Below are positions 23,614 to 29,612 of a DNA stretch of 29,612 nt, piece by piece. Under the pieces are notes generated by a model. That model did no database searches and had not been told where the DNA came from. It saw only the letters and a list, made by a program, of their open reading frames with translations. Position 1 is the first letter of the stretch, and each line of letters starts with the position of its first letter. The stretch covers positions 1-29,612 of the forward strand of contig CAVDLI010000012.1 in assembly GCA_963609725.1 (NCBI GenBank). The letters are read 5' to 3'. The translations under genes and the position numbers were made by a program. The DNA comes from UBA9732 sp963609725 (lineage in GTDB: Bacteria > Spirochaetota > Spirochaetia > Sphaerochaetales > Sphaerochaetaceae).

Positions 23614-25428
23614 ATGGTTGATTCTGCCCATAAAAGAAATTTTTGCATAATTGCGCACATAGACCACGGAAAATCTACTTTAGCTGACCGGTTTATAGAA
23701 GCAGCTAGATTAGTTACTTCTCGTGGTCCTGCTCAATCACAAATTTTGGATAACATGGACATAGAAAGAGAGCGGGGCATAACAATAAAAAGCCAAGCTG
23801 TCACAGTTCCTTATACAGCTAAAAATGGTGAACTCTATGAACTTAATTTGGTAGATACTCCGGGACACGTTGACTTTTCATATGAAGTTTCTAGAGCAAT
23901 AAGTTCTTGTGAAGGAGCTCTCCTTTTAATAGACGCAACGCAAGGGGTAGAAGCTCAAACTTTAGCAAATTTGTACATGGCAATGGACCATGATTTAGAG
24001 ATTATTCCTGTAATCAACAAAATTGATCTTGCAAGTGCTGACATAGACTCATGTTTGCAGCAAATAGACCATGACCTTGGACTTGATCCAGACATGGCTC
24101 AAAAAGTGTCTGCAAAAACAGGTGAGGGTGTGCCAGACTTATACGAAGCAATAGTTCAGTACATTCCAGCTCCAAAAGATAACTCTAGTGAACCATTAAA
24201 AGCCCTCATATTTGACAGTCATTATGACCCTTACAGAGGTGTTATAGTTCATTTTAGAATTTTTGAAGGCTCTATTTCAGAAGGCCAAGAAATAATGTTT
24301 ATGAACAGCAAAGCTGTTTATAAAGTTGAAGAAGTAGGAATTTTTCAACTTGATTTAGTTAGAACAAAAACTCTTTCTTCTGGAGATGTAGGATATTTTA
24401 TTGCAGGAATTAAAACTATTGCAGACATAAGAGTTGGAGATACAGTGACACTGGCTTCACGACCCGCACAAAGTCCTTGTGAGGGGTTCAAAGAAGTAAA
24501 ACCCGTAGTTTTTAGCTCAATTTATCCTGTTGATACAAATGATTATGAAGAACTTTTAGATGCAATAGAAAGGCTTAAACTTAACGATGCTTCTTTAGTG
24601 TATGAGAAAGACAGCTCTGTTGCACTAGGTCAAGGCTTTAGATGTGGTTTCTTAGGAATGCTGCATCTTGAAGTCGTTCAAGAGAGAATAGAAAGAGAGT
24701 TTGGGCTTTCAATTGTTCTCACAAGTCCATCAGTAAGGTATCTCATTCACATGAAAAATGGAGATGTTCTTGAAGTAGATAATCCTCTAGATTACCCTGA
24801 CCAAGTGAGAATAGATTTTTCAGAAGAACCTTACATAAGAGCTAGTGTTATAACTCCATCTAACTATGTTGGTCCTGTTATTACTCTTTGTATGGAAAAA
24901 CGTGGCGTTCAAACAAGCATGAATTATATAGATGAAAAAAGAGTAGAACTTGTGTATGAAATGCCGCTGGCTGAGGTTCTTTTTGAATTTTATGACAGAC
25001 TCAAGTCAATATCCCGTGGATATGCATCGTTTGATTACGAGGTTATCGGTTATAGAAAAACGGATTTAGTGCGTATGGATATCCTTGTAAATGGCGAGGC
25101 GTGTGACGCTCTTAGCATGCTAGTTTTCCGTGATAATGCTGTTTCAAGAGGAAGACAGGCATGTGAGCGCTTGCAAGAAGAAATTCCAAGACATCAGTTC
25201 AAAATCCCAATTCAAGCTGCTATTGGTGGAAATATCATTGCGCGTGAGACTATCAATGCATTTAGAAAAGATGTTACAGCAAAGTGTTATGGTGGTGATA
25301 TTACTAGAAAGCGTAAACTTCTTGAAAAACAAAAAGAAGGAAAAAAGAGAATGAAGCTTGTTGGTAATGTAGAAATTCCACAAAGTGCATACTTGGCTGT
25401 TCTAAAGAGCAAGGACACAGACCAATAA
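23614..25428 (+). CDS. lepA: Elongation factor 4 (LepA)
   Basis: The 604-residue translational GTPase has G1 AHIDHGKSTL (near residue 14), switch II LVDTPGHVDFSYEV, G4 NKIDL, domain III/IV of LepA and the diagnostic C-terminal domain (CYGGDITRKRKLLEKQKEGK). LepA acts on the ribosome under stress or during assembly. AGGA lies 8 bases before ATG. The length fits the family. It sits between ftsH (15 bases) and galM (18 bases) and is presumably co-transcribed with them. Confidence 0.97.
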   Translation: MVDSAHKRNFCIIAHIDHGKSTLADRFIEAARLVTSRGPAQSQILDNMDIERERGITIKSQAVTVPYTAKNGELYELNLVDTPGHVDFSYEVSRAISSCEGALLLIDATQGVEAQTLANLYMAMDHDLEIIPVINKIDLASADIDSCLQQIDHDLGLDPDMAQKVSAKTGEGVPDLYEAIVQYIPAPKDNSSEPLKALIFDSHYDPYRGVIVHFRIFEGSISEGQEIMFMNSKAVYKVEEVGIFQLDLVRTKTLSSGDVGYFIAGIKTIADIRVGDTVTLASRPAQSPCEGFKEVKPVVFSSIYPVDTNDYEELLDAIERLKLNDASLVYEKDSSVALGQGFRCGFLGMLHLEVVQERIEREFGLSIVLTSPSVRYLIHMKNGDVLEVDNPLDYPDQVRIDFSEEPYIRASVITPSNYVGPVITLCMEKRGVQTSMNYIDEKRVELVYEMPLAEVLFEFYDRLKSISRGYASFDYEVIGYRKTDLVRMDILVNGEACDALSMLVFRDNAVSRGRQACERLQEEIPRHQFKIPIQAAIGGNIIARETINAFRKDVTAKCYGGDITRKRKLLEKQKEGKKRMKLVGNVEIPQSAYLAVLKSKDTDQ

Positions 25429-25446
25429 GGCGGGGGTAGTGGCATT

Positions 25447-26655
25447 ATGGATTTGCAAATGGATACAAGTGGTGTGAGCGCAAATAATGTAGACACAAAT
25501 AGCATAAGTACAAATAGCACAAGTTCAAACGGTGCTACAACAAACAGTGTTACAACAAACAGCGCAAGTGCAAACACAAACAACACTAAGACTGTTAAAG
25601 AATATTTTTTCAAAAATGGTGATTATTCTTTTTCTATTCTAAACTTAGGTTGTGCTATCACTAGTATTTGTTGCCCAGACAAACACAAGAATATTGCAAA
25701 TGTTGTAATACCTTTTAAGGACGCAGTTGAAGATCCCTCAATTATTCTAAACACAACATCTTATTTTGGACTTACTGTTGGTCGTTTTGCAAACCGCATT
25801 AAAGGCGCTTCATTTGAGCTTAACGGCAAACGATACACTTTTGCTCCCAATGACCATGCAAATCTTCTACACAGCGGGCCAAACGGAATTTGGTCTAAGA
25901 TTTGGGACGTAAGAAAAGAAGAAGATGGTTTTTTGTGCCTTCTTAAAGTGAAATCAATGGAAGATGGTTTTCCTGGAGACTTAGACATTCGTGTTCGTTT
26001 TTCAATGTCATGTGATGGTGTTTTTAGAATACATTACAGTGCAACTTGCACAGAGGATTGCCCATTAAACGTAACTAATCATTCTTATTTTAACCTAACA
26101 GGAGATGAAAACGCTAATGTTATGGGCCACGAAGTTACTTTTAATAGTTCTAAAATCTTGGAAGTGGACTCAAATTTAATTCCAACAGGCTCGTATATAA
26201 ATGTAGATAATACGCCATTTGATTTCAGAAAGCCAAAAACAATTGGCAAGGACTCTAATGATCCAGCTCTTGCAAACACTCATGGATACGATCATGCATT
26301 CATAATTGATAGGTTTGGCGAGACTTCTGTTGATATTTCTAATACAAATATTTCTAATATTTCTAATACAAGCAAAAGTGGCAATGTAGACAACATAAAA
26401 GAAAACAGCAGCTTAAAGGCTAGAGGATTTACAAAATTTGCAAGTGTGTACGAACCAACAAGCGGGCGCATGATGCAGGCATTTACAGATTTACCTGCTT
26501 TTCATTTTTACTCAGGAAATAAAAATGGATTTTGTCTTGAAACAGAATTTTATCCAAACTGCGTAAATCAAAAAGAATTTCCATCATGTATCATCAAAGC
26601 AAATACTTTATTTGAAAGCACAACAGCTTTCCATTTTTATACTATTGACAAATAA
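25447..26655 (+). CDS. galM: Aldose 1-epimerase (galactose mutarotase) with repeat-rich extensions
   Basis: The 402-residue protein has the GalM signatures: the substrate histidine in TNHSYFNL (H212), HGYDHAF (279-285), and the catalytic glutamate in CLETEFYPN (E365). It interconverts alpha and beta anomers of galactose/glucose. Two parts are not family-typical: an N-terminal Ser/Thr/Asn tail (residues 8-49) built of 5-residue repeats such as TNSIS/TNSTS, and an internal insert (about 295-320) containing three exact copies of the 9-base unit ATTTCTAAT at 26335, 26350 and 26359. Without them it is a normal-length cytoplasmic enzyme. No signal peptide is visible. It follows lepA by 18 bases and precedes udk by 14. 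Confidence 0.9.
   Translation: MDLQMDTSGVSANNVDTNSISTNSTSSNGATTNSVTTNSASANTNNTKTVKEYFFKNGDYSFSILNLGCAITSICCPDKHKNIANVVIPFKDAVEDPSIILNTTSYFGLTVGRFANRIKGASFELNGKRYTFAPNDHANLLHSGPNGIWSKIWDVRKEEDGFLCLLKVKSMEDGFPGDLDIRVRFSMSCDGVFRIHYSATCTEDCPLNVTNHSYFNLTGDENANVMGHEVTFNSSKILEVDSNLIPTGSYINVDNTPFDFRKPKTIGKDSNDPALANTHGYDHAFIIDRFGETSVDISNTNISNISNTSKSGNVDNIKENSSLKARGFTKFASVYEPTSGRMMQAFTDLPAFHFYSGNKNGFCLETEFYPNCVNQKEFPSCIIKANTLFESTTAFHFYTIDK
25495..25584 (+). repeat. Degenerate 15-base tandem repeat in galM 5' coding region
   Basis: Six units in frame encode TNSIS, TNSTS, SNGAT, TNSVT, TNSAS and ANTNN. The unit is ACAAAT/CAGC/Txxxx; units differ by substitutions, so it is an old or selected repeat that does not break the reading frame. 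Confidence 0.75.
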
Positions 26656-26669
26656 AGGGGAAATCAAAA

Positions 26670-27284
26670 ATGAAAGAGGTCAAAGTTATCGGTATATCGG
26701 GTGGAAGCGGAAGCGGGAAGTCTACAATTGTGCAAAAGATTGGAGAAGTTTGCCAGTCGTTTGTTTCAATTGCGCAAGACAGCTACTACAAAAGCGCTTC
26801 TTATGTGAATAATGCAAACATAACAGCTTTCAATTTTGACCATCCCGATGCCTTTGACAACGAACTTCTTTACAGCCACATTTGCGCCCTCAAAGCCGGG
26901 CAGCCAATTGAAATGCCTCAGTATGATTTTGTGCACCATTGCAGACGAAACGAGACTATACATGTTGAGCCTGCTGCGTTGGTAATTCTAGATGGTTTAA
27001 TGATTTTCACAGAGCCTAGTATTAGAGACCTTATTGATTTGAAGATTTATGTAGATACTCCACATGATATTAGATTTATTAGACGCCTTCAGCGTGATAT
27101 CTTGGAAAGAGGGCGAACTGTTGAAAGTGTTGTTAAGCAGTATTTAGAAGTTGTGCGCCCGGGCCATTTTTCATTTATAGAACCCACAAAAGAATTTGCA
27201 GACTTAATCATCCCAGAGGGCGGGCATAACGAAAAAGCCATGGAAGTTCTTAATTCATTTGTGCGTGAAATATCAAACCCATGA
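26670..27284 (+). CDS. udk: Uridine kinase
   Basis: The 204-residue P-loop kinase has GISGGSGSGKST (8-19), QDSYYK, FDHPDAFD (uridine kinase signature), PQYDF, and the lid arginines RRLQRDILERGRT. It phosphorylates uridine and cytidine in pyrimidine salvage. An AGGGG-type ribosome-binding site precedes ATG. It is the last gene of the rplY-udk run. A short hairpin over its stop codon may end the transcript. Confidence 0.93.
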   Translation: MKEVKVIGISGGSGSGKSTIVQKIGEVCQSFVSIAQDSYYKSASYVNNANITAFNFDHPDAFDNELLYSHICALKAGQPIEMPQYDFVHHCRRNETIHVEPAALVILDGLMIFTEPSIRDLIDLKIYVDTPHDIRFIRRLQRDILERGRTVESVVKQYLEVVRPGHFSFIEPTKEFADLIIPEGGHNEKAMEVLNSFVREISNP

Positions 27285-27293
27285 GGTTTTTAT
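27275..27293. terminator. Short terminator-like hairpin over the udk stop codon
   Basis: AAACC (27275-27279) and GGTTT (27285-27289) form a 5-bp stem with loop CATGA, followed by TTATT. It lies between the convergent udk and yidD genes; its stability is modest. Confidence 0.3.
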
Positions 27294-27303
27294 TACTAAA
27301 TGT

Positions 27304-27831
27304 TTAGAGGTTTTGAACGCTTTTAGAGCCTTTATTGCTTTTGAGCTTGTCAGTTTCTTTGTTTTCAGTTGTGCTCTTGGTGATTTTAGTGCCTTTAGTG
27401 ATTTTTCTAAACTTGTGTCGTCTAAAAGCAATTCTTTGATTTCTAATGTGCTTAAAACTGAATTTTTCTGGAACAGGATCAGGCCCTCCCATATAAAACC
27501 GGCTACATCGTAAAAGCCGGGCAATCCCAAGAATTGAGCCTTTGATTATTCCGTGTTTTATCAAAGCAATTTTGACATATTCAGAGCATGACGGTTCATA
27601 AATACAGTTTGAACCAAGAAGAGGAGAAATAAACTTTTGATAACCTTTGATAGGGAGAAGAAATATTTTAACTAGTATGTTATTGCTTTCTTTTGGACTT
27701 TCATTTGAGCTCATATAAGAAAAAATATCTATAAAGGGCTTTCGTTTCAACCTGCAATGACAAGCTAGTAATAAACTAGCCATAAAAATAAGTAGAAATA
27801 TAAATAGAAACAAAATGTCAAATAGCAACAT
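27304..27831 (-). CDS. yidD: Membrane protein insertion efficiency factor YidD
   Basis: The 175-residue protein contains the YidD core (about 55-125): LLPIKGYQKFISPLLGSNC, YEPSCSEY, IKHGIIKGSILGIARLLRCS and the terminal GGPDPVPE. YidD helps YidC/Sec insertion of membrane proteins. Typical YidD is 70-90 residues; here the core is flanked by an extra N-terminal membrane segment (residues 3-23) and a Lys/Thr/Ser/Asn-rich C-terminal tail (about 140-175). It is not next to rpmH-rnpA-yidC as in many genomes. ATG 27831 has no clear ribosome-binding site; a later Met is possible. The divergent promoter for the gene at 27913 overlaps its start. Confidence 0.9.
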   Translation of the reverse strand: MLLFDILFLFIFLLIFMASLLLACHCRLKRKPFIDIFSYMSSNESPKESNNILVKIFLLPIKGYQKFISPLLGSNCIYEPSCSEYVKIALIKHGIIKGSILGIARLLRCSRFYMGGPDPVPEKFSFKHIRNQRIAFRRHKFRKITKGTKITKSTTENKETDKLKSNKGSKSVQNL

Positions 27832-27836
27832 GGGGT

Positions 27837-27866
27837 TTGACTTAAGTTGTGCGTTTGAGGTATATT
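27837..27866 (+). promoter_or_regulatory. Strong sigma70-type promoter for the 56-residue gene
   Basis: TTGACT (27837-27842), an 18-base spacer and TATATT (27861-27866), about 46 bases ahead of ATG 27913. Confidence 0.65.
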
Positions 27867-27912
27867 AACGCTGTATCTTTGTGTAATAATTATATCGATA
27901 TGGAGGATAAAT

Positions 27913-28083
27913 ATGGCAGGTGCTATTTCTAAAAACGCTCGTCGTGAAGGTGAGAAAATTCTTACAAGTCGCTGGGGCGGTCAAATTAAGACAAAGTCTG
28001 TCTTTGAAAACGGCAAGCTTCACCACATTGCTTATTGTGTTAAGACCGGTAACACAGCTCGCAAGCCAAAGGATTTAATGTAA
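27913..28083 (+). CDS. 56-residue basic protein of unknown function
   Basis: This short gene encodes MAGAISKNARREGEKILTSR, then WGGQIKTKSVFENGKLHHIA and YCVKTGNTARKPKDLM. The product is basic (Lys/Arg about 12 against about 5 acidic) with no signal peptide, membrane segment or metal-binding cysteine pair. The case for a real gene is strong: a promoter at 27837-27866, GGAGG with a 6-base spacer, and a GC-rich terminator 12 bases after the stop. I do not recognise the family. High predicted expression and basic charge would fit a ribosome- or nucleic-acid-associated protein, but that is inference. Confidence 0.85.
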   Translation: MAGAISKNARREGEKILTSRWGGQIKTKSVFENGKLHHIAYCVKTGNTARKPKDLM

Positions 28084-28095
28084 TCCATGTCGAAC

Positions 28096-28119
28096 GCCCG
28101 CTTTTGTGCGGGCTTTTTT
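28096..28119 (+). terminator. Rho-independent terminator
   Basis: GCCCGC (28096-28101), loop TTTTGT, GCGGGC (28108-28113), then six T. It ends the 56-residue gene's transcript. Confidence 0.95.
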
Positions 28120-28142
28120 GGGTTAAATTTTTCAAAATACTT

Positions 28143-28196
28143 GGATACTGCGTAAAAATTGTTTTTTTATTGTATCCGTTTGCATTTTGGTATGTT
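28143..28196 (+). promoter_or_regulatory. Promoter region of the duplicated-domain lipoprotein, with inverted repeat
   Basis: TG-G-TATGTT (28188-28196) is an extended -10 box about 55 bases before GTG 28251; the -35 is weak. GGATAC (28143-28148) and GTATCC (28172-28177) are inverted half-sites around the -35 area and might bind a regulator. Confidence 0.4.
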
Positions 28197-28210
28197 ATCA
28201 TTTGAGTAAG

Positions 28211-28228
28211 TTCCTAATTTTTTAGGAA
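28211..28228 (+). promoter_or_regulatory. Leader hairpin before the lipoprotein gene
   Basis: TTCCTAA (28211-28217), loop TTTT, TTAGGAA (28222-28228): a 7-bp stem near the 5' end of the message, 11 bases upstream of the ribosome-binding site. It may stabilise the mRNA. Confidence 0.4.
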
Positions 28229-28250
28229 GGATTTCGTGAGGAGGAAACAC

Positions 28251-29408
28251 GTGAAACGTTTTTCTAAAATTGCTAGTTTATTACTTTTGATTGTCACCAT
28301 GGTATTTACTCTTGCTTCTTGTCAGTCTCCAAAGCAGGATGTTGGTGATATTGTTATAACAGTTCCTGGAGAAGAAACAAAAGAAGAAGCTCCAGTTGCT
28401 GAACCAGTTCAGGAAGAGCCAGTTGTTGAAGAAGTTCCAGTTGCTGAAGAAAAAGATGTAATTGTTGTTAATCTTTCAGCATATGGATATGAAGCAACAA
28501 TAGAAATTGAAGATGGAAAAGCTACATTTACATATCCTTCATTTATAACAGATGAAGAGATTTTTGATGCTGCAAAGCTCGCTTATTCTGCATATAAAGA
28601 TTATCTCAATGGTACAGACTTAGAGATTGTTGAACCAGGAAAAGCTGTTCTTTCATTCCCTACCGGTTACTCAAAAGAAGATCTTGAGTATGCTGCAGGC
28701 GTCTTAAAAGCTGAAATCCTTGCTTACATTGATTCTATTGCAGCTGCTTTGTCACCAGCTGAAGAAGTTGTTGAAGTTGTAGAAACAGAAGAAGTTCCAG
28801 TTATTTTTGAAAAACATATTGAGCTTTATGGATATGAGCTTGATGTCTATGCATTTGGCAACCTTGTTGAATTCCACTATCCTAGTTTCATTACTAATGC
28901 AGAAGTCAGAGCTGCAGCAGAAGCTGCATATGCTGCTTATAGTCAGTACCTCCAGGATTCTTCACTTGTAATTGATGCTGGTACAGCTGTTCTTTCACTT
29001 GGATATGACCTTACTGAAGATGACTTTAATTATGCAACAGAACTCCTTTCATCAGAGCTTTCTTACTACGTAGAGGCTCTCTTACATCCAGCAACAGAAG
29101 AAGCTGAGGAAGTTGCAGTTGTTGCAGAAGAGGTTCCAGCAGTTGAAGAAAAGGCAGAAGAAGCTCCTGCAGTGGAAGAAGAAAAGACAGAAGAGGTTCC
29201 TGTAGTTGAAGAGAAGAAAGAAGAGGCTCCAAAACAGGAAGAGAAGAAAGAAGAAACTTCAACTCCAGCAACTCAGCCAGCAGCCACAAGTACAGCAACT
29301 GCAGAGCCAGCTAAGAAATCTAATGCAGGCGTCGTAGTTCTTATTATTGTTCTTGTTCTTGTCGCAGCAGCCGCTGTTTATGTATACCTCAAAAAGAAAA
29401 AGAACTAA
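28251..29408 (+). CDS. Lipoprotein with duplicated domain, Glu/Pro/Val linkers and C-terminal membrane helix
   Basis: The 385-residue protein has a lipoprotein signal (lipobox TLASC, Cys24), an acidic Pro/Val/Glu linker (about 40-68), domain copy A (71-167), a short linker, domain copy B (189-278), and a long linker of EEVPAVEEKAEEAPAVEE-like units (280-335). An Ala/Thr/Pro stretch, a hydrophobic helix (360-379) and KKKKN follow. Both copies share GYE...YPSFIT, AY-x-AY-x-x-YL, AVLS and a final E-x-x-Y helix, so they arose by duplication. The family is not recognised. Two anchors separated by extended linkers suggest a protein held at, or bridging, membranes. GTG 28251 is chosen because GAGGAGG lies about 6 bases upstream; GTG 28236 would include that site. 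Confidence 0.85.
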   Translation: MKRFSKIASLLLLIVTMVFTLASCQSPKQDVGDIVITVPGEETKEEAPVAEPVQEEPVVEEVPVAEEKDVIVVNLSAYGYEATIEIEDGKATFTYPSFITDEEIFDAAKLAYSAYKDYLNGTDLEIVEPGKAVLSFPTGYSKEDLEYAAGVLKAEILAYIDSIAAALSPAEEVVEVVETEEVPVIFEKHIELYGYELDVYAFGNLVEFHYPSFITNAEVRAAAEAAYAAYSQYLQDSSLVIDAGTAVLSLGYDLTEDDFNYATELLSSELSYYVEALLHPATEEAEEVAVVAEEVPAVEEKAEEAPAVEEEKTEEVPVVEEKKEEAPKQEEKKEETSTPATQPAATSTATAEPAKKSNAGVVVLIIVLVLVAAAAVYVYLKKKKN

Positions 29409-29432
29409 TCTAAATCTTAGATAAAAACGTGA

Positions 29433-29460
29433 GGGTCACCTGTTTCAGGTGGCCCTTTTT
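29433..29460 (+). terminator. Rho-independent terminator after the lipoprotein gene
   Basis: GGGTCACCTG (29433-29442), loop TTT, CAGGTGGCCC (29446-29455) with one G-U pair, then five T. Confidence 0.95.
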
Positions 29461-29506
29461 ATGTATAACGGGTATGTTATAATTCTCTTTTTTTCAAATA
29501 GAACTT

Positions 29507-29534
29507 TTGAGTTAACGTTTACGGCACCTATAAA
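29507..29534 (+). promoter_or_regulatory. Promoter candidate upstream of the G-run
   Basis: TTGAGT (29507-29512), 16-base spacer, TATAAA (29529-29534). It would give a leader in which the G10 tract is transcribed. Confidence 0.4.
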
Positions 29535-29586
29535 ACGAAAACTTACAAAAAATTCTACACACCTTTGTTACTGTGTCTCATTTCAG

Positions 29587-29612
29587 TTGATTTAATACTG
29601 GGGGGGGGGTAT
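29587..29612 (+). promoter_or_regulatory. Promoter with a G10 tract in its spacer (likely phase-variable), cut by window end
   Basis: TTGATT (29587-29592) is followed by TAATACT and ten G (29600-29609), exactly 17 bases, and then TAT (29610-29612), which is where a -10 box should begin. The window ends before the box and the gene it drives are complete. Confidence 0.55.

Noticed and set aside
29101..29240. Repeated GTT/GAA/GCT units in the lipoprotein gene as a possible CRISPR-like or minisatellite array
   Set aside because: The units are irregular, in frame, and encode the acidic linker; there are no fixed repeats with unique spacers.
29026..29298. Leu-rich 90-codon minus-strand frame
   Set aside because: It is the complement of the Glu/Val/Pro repeat linker of the lipoprotein gene (GAA codons read as TTC/CTT), so it is a composition artefact.

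Overview
The window looks like the chromosome of a low-GC diderm, most likely a spirochaete close to Treponema. The reasons are outer-membrane beta-barrel proteins, several lipoproteins with relaxed lipoboxes, a histone Hc1-like protein, a Trx-type [2Fe-2S]/[FeFe]-hydrogenase operon of fermentative anaerobes, and a 10-base G run of the kind treponemes use for phase variation. The taxonomic assignment is an inference from gene content; there is no rRNA here to test it.

Layout. 1-1735: the tail of one outer-membrane barrel protein, a terminator-like hairpin, and a second barrel protein. 1732-3006 (minus): an AAA/DUF4143 ATPase. 3273-3446 (minus): a small Hc1-like DNA-binding protein with its own promoter and terminator. 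3696-8498 (minus): a tight lon - U32 peptidase - TPR protein operon. 8584-9197 (minus): a membrane-protein gene broken by frameshifts. 9308-9727: a chagasin-type protease-inhibitor lipoprotein. 9821-12234 (minus): tRNA-Gln, a SMUG1-type uracil-DNA glycosylase, ispE and a queuosine-precursor transporter in one direction. 12318-13064 (minus): a SIMPL-domain lipoprotein. 13475-17564: the hydC-hydB-hydA genes of a trimeric [FeFe]-hydrogenase, preceded by a leader with two mutually exclusive hairpins. 17586-18824 (minus): an FtsH-like membrane ATPase that has no protease domain. 18987-27284: a long housekeeping run rplY-pth-tilS-ftsH-lepA-galM-udk. 27304-27831 (minus): yidD. 27913-28083: a 56-residue basic protein with a strong promoter, ribosome-binding site and terminator. 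28251-29408: a lipoprotein with a duplicated domain and a C-terminal membrane segment. The window ends inside a promoter-like sequence whose spacer contains ten G residues.

How the genes work together. The central metabolic unit is HydABC, which would couple NAD(H) and ferredoxin redox pools to H2. The protein quality-control genes are Lon, FtsH and the protease-less FtsH paralogue. A translation cluster (L25, Pth, TilS, LepA, tRNA-Gln) and a salvage pair (GalM, Udk) fill much of the rest. Envelope functions (barrels, lipoproteins, YidD, SIMPL, chagasin inhibitor) are scattered between them.

The most interesting points are the G10 promoter at the right edge, the hydrogenase leader, the FtsH pseudoprotease, the doubly anchored duplicated lipoprotein, the small basic gene at 27913, and the Ser/Asn/Thr-rich repeat inserts in several unrelated proteins. 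No mobile element, CRISPR array or prophage was seen.
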